A stretch of DNA of 9,903 nt from Candidatus Spechtiibacteriota bacterium. GTDB lineage: Bacteria > Patescibacteriota > Minisyncoccia > Spechtbacterales > HO2-43-30. The notes beneath the pieces are model-generated. The model saw nothing but the letters and a program-made list of their open reading frames with translations. It had not been told where the DNA came from and ran no database searches. The DNA is taken from the NCBI GenBank assembly GCA_016177905.1, contig JACOUK010000068.1:1-9903 (forward strand), given 5' to 3'. A program made the translations under genes and the position numbers. Below are positions 1-5,741 of the stretch, piece by piece; within the stretch, counting starts at the first letter, position 1; every line of letters begins with the position of its first letter.

Positions 1-750
1 CGGAGCAGCGATGTATTCGACGAACTTGCGCGGCCTTCTGAAAAAGCCGAGCTCTCTTTTGCGTTGCGCTTGATGCCAACACTTGCCTTCAAAGAAGAGA
101 CAGACGACCTTGTCGCGAGATACGCGACAGGCGATGAACTGCTTGAAGCAGGGGATCTGTGCCTATTGAAAGTTCATGACGATCTTGAAAAAAGAAAAGC
201 GCCTCTCGCGTTTGCGGAATTACTGATGATTGTAAAAGCGGCAGCGGGAAAATTGAACGGCGATTCGCTCGGCTATCTCATTCGTTTGAGTAAGAGAATT
301 GGGCAGGGACCGTTTGGGGAATACGGGCTACTTACGTGGCCGCAGATTTTTCCGAAGGGCGTTCGCGACAAGGCGCATCTTGTGTTTGAAAGAGAAAAGA
401 AGCCTTTGCATTTTAAAGAATTGACGAGGCTTATCGATGTGTATTTTAGAGGGAAGAAAGGCGAGTCAAAAGCGAATCCGCAAACCGTGCATAACGAGCT
501 TATCAAAGATCCTCGGTTTGTTTTGATTGGGAGGGGACTGTATGGTCTCGCTGATTGGGGATACAACCCCGGCACGGTAAAGGACGTATTGCTTCAGATT
601 CTCAAGGAGGGGGGAGGACCAATGAATAAAGAAGATATCCTCACTGCAATTTCCGAGCGCCGTTTTGTGCGGCCGAATACCGTATTGCTGAATCTCCAAA
701 ACAAAAACTATTTTAAGAGAGTAGAAGACGGGAAATATTATCTCGCGTAA
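1..750 (+). CDS. Partial HARE/winged-helix repeat protein (5' end outside window)
   Basis: The reading frame is open from the first base and ends at TAA 748-750, directly followed by a second in-frame TAA, so 249 C-terminal residues are visible and the true start lies upstream. Three units of similar plan can be seen: about residues 60-116 (APLAFAEL ... GEYGLLTW), 120-189 (KPLHFKEL ... GRGLYGLADWGY) and 191-249 (GGPMNKEDIL ... VEDGKYYLA). Each has a basic or Gly turn, a helix starting at F/N-x-E, a second helix and a G-x-Y-x-L hairpin wing. This matches the HARE-HTH fold (HB1, ASXL, restriction endonuclease, RNA polymerase delta), a DNA-binding winged helix. Related CPR proteins are often annotated as sigma-like HTH proteins; no sigma region is visible in the part present. 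A transcription or chromosome-associated DNA-binding role is an inference. It is the first gene of a tight run, 12 nt upstream of the DUF8128-type gene. Confidence 0.7.
   Translation, partial: RSSDVFDELARPSEKAELSFALRLMPTLAFKEETDDLVARYATGDELLEAGDLCLLKVHDDLEKRKAPLAFAELLMIVKAAAGKLNGDSLGYLIRLSKRIGQGPFGEYGLLTWPQIFPKGVRDKAHLVFEREKKPLHFKELTRLIDVYFRGKKGESKANPQTVHNELIKDPRFVLIGRGLYGLADWGYNPGTVKDVLLQILKEGGGPMNKEDILTAISERRFVRPNTVLLNLQNKNYFKRVEDGKYYLA
604..624 (+). promoter_or_regulatory. Possible internal ribosome binding site and start
   Basis: Inside the first gene, AAGGAGG at 604-610 and GGAGG at 613-617 precede an in-frame ATG at 622 by 11 and 4 nt. Starting there would give a 42-residue product containing only the third winged-helix unit. 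This is the strongest Shine-Dalgarno-like sequence in the window. The run also simply encodes the Gly-rich linker K-E-G-G-G-P, so codon content alone could explain it. Confidence 0.25.
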
Positions 751-762
751 TAACGCAAAGCG

Positions 763-2043
763 ATGCTTGGGGTTTTTCTCGCGTTTCCATTTGTGGTGCT
801 CAAAGCAATATGGTGGTTTGTGACGCCATTTATTCTTTTTCGTATCGTGAAAACAAGTTGGCTTTATTTTATTGTGCGCAGATTCATTTTGAGCCTTCAG
901 TGGTCGCTTTTGGAGATAAAGCTTCCTCAAGAGGTACTGAAAACTCCCAAGGCAATGGAGTATGTGTTGGCAGGGCTTCACGGCGTGTGGGATGATTTGA
1001 ATTTGCGCGATACATGGATCCGCGGGGAGGTGCAGGTAGGATTTAGTCTCGAGATTGTGGGCACGGCGGGAGAAATCCATTTTTATATTATGGCGCAAAA
1101 GAAATTCAAAAATTTTGTGGAGTCGCAGGTATACGCGCAGTACCCCGACGCGGAGATTGAAGAAGTGCCTGATTATACCGCCAATGTCCCTCCGGACATA
1201 CCAAATAAAGATTGGGATTTGTGGGGATCTGATATGACCCTTGTCAAGCCCAGCTCCTATCCCATCCGAACATATGTGGATTTTGAAGAAATGGTGGAAG
1301 AGCGGCGCATAGATCCCATAGCTTCGATAGCAGAAATTCTCAATAAATTGCGGGTGGGAGAGCATATATGGATTCAGTTTTTAATTACGCCTCCTCCCAA
1401 GCTCGATGTTCTTCGGAAAGAAGGGGAAGCGGTTGTCGCAAAACTTATGAAACGCAAGGTTGAGGAAGTGAAGAAAGGATTCGCGGGGCCTGTGTCGATT
1501 CTTGGGCAGGAAATGCTGCGGACCCTCGGGATGGCGAAAGGAGAAGAAAAAGAAGAAGAAGTTTCGCGAAATTTTCCTCCCGAATGGAATCTTTCCCCCG
1601 GCGAGCGGGATATTATCAAAGCCATTGAAATGAAGACGTCGAAGGTTTCGTTTGAGACCCTGGTCAGGTTTCTGTACATCGGGCGAAGGGATGTGTTTTC
1701 AAAGACAAATGTGTCGGCGCTCTTTGGGTATTTCAAACAATTTAATACGTTTAATCTGAACTCATTTAAACCAAATCGGAATACTTTTCCTAAAAAATCA
1801 TTTATCTATTTTAAAAAGATTCGGACTCATTTTCGGAAATCCCGGCTTCTCCAATGGTACAAGTTTCGATCGAATCTGCCTGGAAGCATCAGCCCTTCCG
1901 TTCTTTTGAATGTGGAAGAGCTTGCAACGCTGTATCATTTCCCGGGGCAAATCGTAAAAGCCCCCATGATGCCGCGAGTATTAACGCGTAAAGGCCCTCC
2001 TCCAAGGGGATTGCCGGTGGAGGAAATCGAAAAGGAAATTTAG
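763..2043 (+). CDS. DUF8128-like membrane protein, partner of VirD4-like ATPase
   Basis: A 426-residue protein. Residues 1-45 are strongly hydrophobic and Trp/Phe-rich (one or two membrane helices with Lys/Arg between), so it is membrane-anchored with most of its mass probably cytoplasmic. Residues about 50-310 are a mixed alpha/beta region resembling the DUF8128 family, which in CPR genomes is commonly next to VirD4/TraG-like ATPase genes; this assignment is from memory. Residues about 259-267 are an acidic run (GEEKEEE), and 326-356 form an Asn/Lys/Phe-rich linker coded by visibly AT-rich DNA. Near the C-terminus L382-N-V-E-E-L-A-T-L-Y-H-F-P-G395 resembles the segment that in single-chain conjugation ATPases leads into the motor domain. 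ATG 763 is the first start after the in-frame TAA at 751. No clear Shine-Dalgarno is seen. Only 3 nt separate it from the ATPase gene, which supports co-translation and complex formation. Confidence 0.72.
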   Translation: MLGVFLAFPFVVLKAIWWFVTPFILFRIVKTSWLYFIVRRFILSLQWSLLEIKLPQEVLKTPKAMEYVLAGLHGVWDDLNLRDTWIRGEVQVGFSLEIVGTAGEIHFYIMAQKKFKNFVESQVYAQYPDAEIEEVPDYTANVPPDIPNKDWDLWGSDMTLVKPSSYPIRTYVDFEEMVEERRIDPIASIAEILNKLRVGEHIWIQFLITPPPKLDVLRKEGEAVVAKLMKRKVEEVKKGFAGPVSILGQEMLRTLGMAKGEEKEEEVSRNFPPEWNLSPGERDIIKAIEMKTSKVSFETLVRFLYIGRRDVFSKTNVSALFGYFKQFNTFNLNSFKPNRNTFPKKSFIYFKKIRTHFRKSRLLQWYKFRSNLPGSISPSVLLNVEELATLYHFPGQIVKAPMMPRVLTRKGPPPRGLPVEEIEKEI

Positions 2044-2046
2044 AAT

Positions 2047-3651
2047 ATGAATGACGAAATAAATTTTTTCGCGGAAACAACGGCGCGCGGAGTGCGCCAA
2101 AAATTCGGGATCAAAATTGACGATCGCCGCCGTCATATGTACGTGATAGGGAAGACCGGCATGGGCAAAAGCCAGATGCTCCAGAATATGGCAGCGCAGG
2201 ATATTGCATCGGGGAAAGGCGTCGGCGTTGTTGATCCGCACGGCGAGCTCGCGGAAGCTCTTCTTGATTATATTCCCAAAAGCCGCGTGAATGACGTGGT
2301 ATATTTTAATCCGGCAGATACCGACATGCCGATTGGTTTTAATATCATGGAAGCTGTGGGGGCCGAAGAAAGATACTTCGTGGCGTCGGGGCTCATGGTT
2401 TCGTTCGAAAAAATATGGGCGGATGTATGGTCGGAGCGTATGAAATATATCCTTAATAATACGATTCTTGCGCTTCTTGAATATCCCAATGCCACTATCC
2501 TTGGAGCAAATCGGATGCTTTCCGACAGCGATTATCGAAAAAAAGTCATTGCGAATGTCAAGGATCCCGCGGTAAAAGCGTTTTGGCTAAACGAATTCGC
2601 GAAGTATCCGGAGAGATATCGGCAGGAAGCGGTGGGGGCTATTCAAAATAAAATCGGGCAGTTCGTGTCAAATCCTCTGATGCGAAATATCGTTGGTCAG
2701 GTAAAATCAACGTTCAATGTCCGGGATATCATGGATAAAAAGAAGATTTTGATTGTAAATCTTTCAAAGGGGCGCATTGGCGAGGATAATACGGCGCTTC
2801 TTGGAACAATGCTGATTACAAAGCTTCAAATTGCCGCGATGTCGCGCGTTGATATTCCGGAAGAGAAACGCAACGACTTCTTTTTCTATATTGACGAATT
2901 CCAGACGTTCGCGACTCCGTCTTTCGCGAGCATTCTTTCGGAGGCGCGCAAGTACCGCCTTGCCTTGATTTTAGCGCATCAATATATCGCGCAAATGGAT
3001 GAAGTTGTGCGAGATGCGGTGTTTGGAAACGCGGGGACTCTTGTATGCTTCCGCATTGGGGCGGCGGACGCGGAATTTCTTGAGCAGGAATTCACCCCGG
3101 CGTTTTTGCCGGAGGATCTCGTGAATTTGGGAAAGTATAATATCGCCTTAAAACTTATGATAGACGGCATTGCCTCCAACGCTTTTTCCGCGCGGACTCT
3201 GCCGCCTCTTCCGATTATAGAAGAGAGCGAGAAAGAAAAGATTATACGTGTTTCTCGCGAACATTATGGGAATGCGGCTTTGGAAATTGAAGAAAAAATC
3301 AGCCGGTGGAGCGGAATGGACTCGCCTGCGAGTGGAGTTTTTGAAAGTGAGCAAAGCCCGCTTCGCCAAAGCTTCAGCGAGGCGAGCCCTCGGCGCCTGT
3401 ATGACGCGATATGCTCGCAATGCAAAAAGGAAACACAAGTGACTTTTGAGCCGGATCCCAAAAGGCCGGTATATTGCAGAGATTGTTTCGCGAAGATTAT
3501 GAGCGAACGGGAAAAACGGCAAAAAGTTCAGCCCGCGCCTCCGCCGATACGCCGTAAAGTCAATCTTACGAGCTTGCGCGAGACGCTTAAGGATGTGAAT
3601 CTTGCGGCTGATCATGGTATGATGGAAGAGGGAAAGGAAATTACGTTTTAA
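2047..3651 (+). CDS. VirD4/TraG-like ATPase with C-terminal zinc ribbon
   Basis: A 534-residue soluble P-loop ATPase of the VirD4/TraG/HerA-FtsK class, which couples ATP hydrolysis to DNA (or nucleoprotein) transport at the membrane. Walker A is G35-K-T-G-M-G-K-S42, followed by the class-typical VVDPHGEL. Walker B is F-F-Y-I-D283-E284-F, followed by a TraG/TraD-type segment (SEARKYRLALILAHQY) with the expected Gln. There is no membrane helix; the upstream gene supplies one, so the two probably make one bipartite motor. After a linker (about 420-450) comes C456-x2-C459-x17-C477-x2-C480, with Y476 and D479 around the last pair, a zinc-ribbon or treble-clef pattern. The C-terminal tail is basic and Pro-rich. 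AGGA at 2033-2036, 10 nt before the ATG, is a good ribosome site. No relaxase or other type IV secretion genes are visible here. Whether the substrate is conjugative DNA, pilus-related or chromosomal is unknown. Confidence 0.88.
   Translation: MNDEINFFAETTARGVRQKFGIKIDDRRRHMYVIGKTGMGKSQMLQNMAAQDIASGKGVGVVDPHGELAEALLDYIPKSRVNDVVYFNPADTDMPIGFNIMEAVGAEERYFVASGLMVSFEKIWADVWSERMKYILNNTILALLEYPNATILGANRMLSDSDYRKKVIANVKDPAVKAFWLNEFAKYPERYRQEAVGAIQNKIGQFVSNPLMRNIVGQVKSTFNVRDIMDKKKILIVNLSKGRIGEDNTALLGTMLITKLQIAAMSRVDIPEEKRNDFFFYIDEFQTFATPSFASILSEARKYRLALILAHQYIAQMDEVVRDAVFGNAGTLVCFRIGAADAEFLEQEFTPAFLPEDLVNLGKYNIALKLMIDGIASNAFSARTLPPLPIIEESEKEKIIRVSREHYGNAALEIEEKISRWSGMDSPASGVFESEQSPLRQSFSEASPRRLYDAICSQCKKETQVTFEPDPKRPVYCRDCFAKIMSEREKRQKVQPAPPPIRRKVNLTSLRETLKDVNLAADHGMMEEGKEITF
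3356..3387. repeat. Imperfect palindrome inside the ATPase gene linker
   Basis: A 32-bp palindrome centred on AAGCTT (3369-3374). The 16-bp arms have 12 Watson-Crick pairs, one G-T pair and three mismatches. It encodes residues around 437-447 (PLRQSFSEASP) in the linker between the ATPase and the zinc ribbon. A second, perfect 6-bp hairpin (ACTCGC 3320-3325 / GCGAGT 3328-3333) lies just upstream in the same linker. The sequence style (CTTCGCC-AAAGCTT-CAGCGAGG) resembles GC-rich palindromic repeats dispersed in many CPR genomes; that resemblance is from memory. Confidence 0.5.
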
Positions 3652-3653
3652 TT

Positions 3654-4121
3654 ATGGAAATATTGCATTTGCCAAATTTTGCGTGGTATCTCATCGCCGG
3701 GGCAATCGGGGCGTTTTGCCTAAGTATGGGAAGATTCGCGGGGCAGAAATTTATCCCGCATTTTCCCGATATGCCGCTCCTTTTGAGTCGGCTTGTTGAT
3801 TGGGGAAAACCGGAACCGAAACGTGCCGCGCGAATTATGGGAACGTATTTTCATCTCGGAACCGGCGCTCTCTGGGGCCTCGCCTTCGGACTTCTTACGG
3901 AAAAGCAATTTTTTTTCGTGGAGTTTACGGCTGTTTCGGGAATGTTATTCTCCATTATCCCTTGGTTATTCCTCATGATTATTCTGTTTCCGATTCTTCG
4001 CGAAGGATTTTTTGGACTTAAGATCAGTCCGCATCAATGGTTTTTCGCCCTTCTGCTTCATCTTCTGTATGGCGCGGTAATGGGGATACTTTTATCACTG
4101 TTTATTCCTGTAAAATTCTAG
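3654..4121 (+). CDS. Four-helix integral membrane protein of unknown function
   Basis: A 155-residue protein with four predicted membrane helices at about residues 9-27, 64-82, 87-115 and 127-151, and a polar loop at 30-62 rich in Pro, Lys and Arg (GKPEPKRAARIMG). Two helices carry the same motif H-L-x-x-G-A-x-x-G, at H67-G75 and H136-G144, which suggests a small internally duplicated channel-like or helix-packing protein. I do not recognise the family with confidence; the His/Gly pattern is reminiscent of DUF1440/DUF6789-type membrane proteins. It starts 2 nt after the ATPase stop, with GGAAAGGA (3631-3638) about 15 nt upstream of the ATG, and its stop is 1 nt from rsmI. Position suggests co-transcription with the ATPase module, but gene packing is tight throughout and may not imply shared function. 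Confidence 0.7.
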   Translation: MEILHLPNFAWYLIAGAIGAFCLSMGRFAGQKFIPHFPDMPLLLSRLVDWGKPEPKRAARIMGTYFHLGTGALWGLAFGLLTEKQFFFVEFTAVSGMLFSIIPWLFLMIILFPILREGFFGLKISPHQWFFALLLHLLYGAVMGILLSLFIPVKF

Positions 4122-4122
4122 C

Positions 4123-4797
4123 GTGGCAACTCTTTATTTCGTCGCAACCCCGATTGGAAATCTCGAGGATATAAGTTTTCGGGCCCTCCGGACTTTCAAG
4201 GAGGTCGATTTTATTTTATGCGAAGATACGCGGGTGACAAAAAATCTGCTGGATCATTACTCAATTTCTACACCTCTTATTTCTTATCATACGCACTCGG
4301 GATTAGAAAAGAATGATGAGATTCTCCGTCTTCTTCGCGAAGGGAAAAATCTCGCGCTTGTTTCCGATGCCGGCACTCCAGGAATTTCGGATCCGGGAGG
4401 AAAGCTCATTGAGTTCATCGTGGAACAAATGCCAAAGATAGTTATTACTTCAATTCCCGGCCCATCGGCAGTGATCGCGGCGGCGAGTATTTCGGGATTT
4501 CCTATGGACAAGTTTCAGTTTCTTGGTTTTCCTCCCGTAAAGAACAAAAGAAAAAAGTTTTTTGAGGAGGTCGCGGAATCCCGCTATCCCGTGATTTTCT
4601 ATGAATCGCGGTATCGGATTTTAAAAAGTCTCGAAGAACTTAAAAAAATAGACGATACGCTTTCTCTGGTCGTATGCCGCGAGCTTACGAAAAAATTTGA
4701 AACAATATATCGGGGAATCATTACGGAGGTTATTGCGGCTTTTAAAAAAGATGAAATGAGAGGCGAGTTTGTCGTGGTGGCGCGGAGAAAGATGTGA
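4123..4797 (+). CDS. rsmI: 16S rRNA (cytidine1402-2'-O)-methyltransferase RsmI
   Basis: A 224-residue SAM-dependent methyltransferase of the tetrapyrrole-methylase fold (RsmI/YraL family), which 2'-O-methylates C1402 in the decoding centre of 16S rRNA. The family signatures are all present: A8-T-P-I-G-N-L-E-D-I-S-F-R-A21, C33-E-D-T-R37, S81-D-A-G-T-P-G-I-S-D-P-G92, and I111-P-G-P-S-A116. The start is GTG at 4123, 1 nt after the TAG of the preceding gene; it places the canonical M-x-T-L-Y-F-V-A-T-P start correctly. No Shine-Dalgarno is visible, so translation is probably coupled to the upstream gene. The protein is clearly shorter than the roughly 286-residue E. coli enzyme and ends soon after the methylase core (FVVVARRKM), so it lacks the extra C-terminal domain. 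It stops with TGA, which shows TGA is not reassigned here. Confidence 0.95.
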   Translation: MATLYFVATPIGNLEDISFRALRTFKEVDFILCEDTRVTKNLLDHYSISTPLISYHTHSGLEKNDEILRLLREGKNLALVSDAGTPGISDPGGKLIEFIVEQMPKIVITSIPGPSAVIAAASISGFPMDKFQFLGFPPVKNKRKKFFEEVAESRYPVIFYESRYRILKSLEELKKIDDTLSLVVCRELTKKFETIYRGIITEVIAAFKKDEMRGEFVVVARRKM

Positions 4798-4803
4798 TAT
4801 GAT
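4795..4803 (+). promoter_or_regulatory. Candidate extended -10 promoter for the flavin reductase gene
   Basis: TGATATGAT at 4795-4803 fits an extended -10 element (TG-N-TATGAT, 5 of 6 matches to TATAAT) and overlaps the stop codon of rsmI. No -35 match is seen about 17 nt upstream. Initiation some 7 nt downstream would fall at about 4810-4813, at or beside the ATG at 4813, giving a leaderless or nearly leaderless mRNA. This fits the absence of a well-placed Shine-Dalgarno for that gene. Confidence 0.35.
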
Positions 4804-4812
4804 ACAAGCACG

Positions 4813-5739
4813 ATGTATGATTTTTTAATAGTGGGCGGCGGTCCCGCGGGAGTTGCCGCGGGAGTGTATGCCGCAAGAAAAAAACTTAAAACAATTTTCA
4901 TTGCCGAAGAATGGGGCGGGCAATCGGTTGTGTCTGCCGGCATTGAAAACTGGATAGGCACAAAAAACGTGTCGGGTTTTGAATTTGCAAAGATGCTTGA
5001 AGCGCACATACGAGCGCAGGAAGGTGTCGAAATTGTCATTTCCGATAAAGTTGTCAATGTTCAAAAAGCGAACAGCCATTTTAAGGTTTTTACCGAAAAG
5101 AGCAAAGAGTATGAAACAAAAACAGTTTTTGTGGGATCGGGAGCGCGGCGAAAAAAACTTGGAATCCCGGGAGAAAAAGAATTTGACGGGAAAGGAGTCG
5201 CGTATTGCAGCACCTGCGACGCGCCTCTCTTTAAAGGTAAAGATGTCGCGGTGATTGGCGGAGGAAATGCCGGCCTTGAAGCTGTTTTAGATTTGGGTCC
5301 ATACGCAAAAAATATCTGGCTTCTGGAATACGGAGATAAACTAAAAGGGGATCCTGTCACTCAAGAAAAAGTAAGGGGCCTTGCGAATTTAAAAGAGATT
5401 ATTATGAATGCGCAAACTTTAGAAATTCTAGGTGATAGATTTGTGAGCGGATTAAAATATAAAGACAGAGTTAGCGGAGAAGAGAAAATCATGAATTTGC
5501 AGGGCGTTTTTGTGGAAATCGGCTCGGTTCCCAATTCAGATATGGTCAAAGACTTGGTGGAAGTAAACAAGTACGGCGAAATAATCATTGATTCAAAAAC
5601 CGGCCGCACATCGCAAAAAGGAATCTGGGCCGCAGGCGACGTAACCGACGACCCTTTTAAGCAAAACAACATCTCGGCCGGCGACGCCGTAAAAGCCGCG
5701 CTTGACGCGTATAATTATCTGACGCTTGGGAATAGATAA
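4813..5739 (+). CDS. trxB: AhpF/TrxB-type FAD-dependent disulfide reductase
   Basis: A 308-residue flavoprotein that passes electrons from a nicotinamide cofactor through FAD to an active-site disulfide and on to a thioredoxin-like partner. FAD site: G8-G-G-P-A-G13 and G275-D276 (IWAAGDVTDD). Redox site: Y131-C132-S-T-C135-D136. The length fits low-molecular-weight thioredoxin reductase. Several parts look closer to the reductase domain of AhpF than to TrxB: APLFKGKDVAVIGGGNAG, LLEYGDKLKGDPVTQEKV, KYKDRVSGEE and EIIIDSKT. The nucleotide site is G149-x-G151-x-x-G154 with E172 at the end of the second strand, and the HRR motif that binds the NADPH phosphate in TrxB is absent, so NADH use is inferred. 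The N-terminal thioredoxin-fold domain of true AhpF is missing. The symbol trxB reflects the usual annotation rather than proven cofactor choice. It starts 15 nt after rsmI. Confidence 0.9.
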   Translation: MYDFLIVGGGPAGVAAGVYAARKKLKTIFIAEEWGGQSVVSAGIENWIGTKNVSGFEFAKMLEAHIRAQEGVEIVISDKVVNVQKANSHFKVFTEKSKEYETKTVFVGSGARRKKLGIPGEKEFDGKGVAYCSTCDAPLFKGKDVAVIGGGNAGLEAVLDLGPYAKNIWLLEYGDKLKGDPVTQEKVRGLANLKEIIMNAQTLEILGDRFVSGLKYKDRVSGEEKIMNLQGVFVEIGSVPNSDMVKDLVEVNKYGEIIIDSKTGRTSQKGIWAAGDVTDDPFKQNNISAGDAVKAALDAYNYLTLGNR

Positions 5740-5741
5740 GT

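Noticed and set aside
466..1365. Long open frame on the - strand (about 299 codons)
   Set aside because: It overlaps the ends of two well-supported + strand genes, crosses their junction, has a His/Cys/Arg-rich composition typical of antisense shadow frames and no recognisable domain.
3148..3615. Open frame on the - strand opposite the end of the ATPase gene
   Set aside because: It lies wholly inside the ATPase coding sequence, which has clear motifs and a zinc ribbon; the antisense product is basic, aromatic-rich and resembles nothing known.
4795..4797. TGA as a sense codon (recoded Gracilibacteria-type code)
   Set aside because: TGA ends rsmI at the expected place, and no recognised gene has an in-frame TGA.
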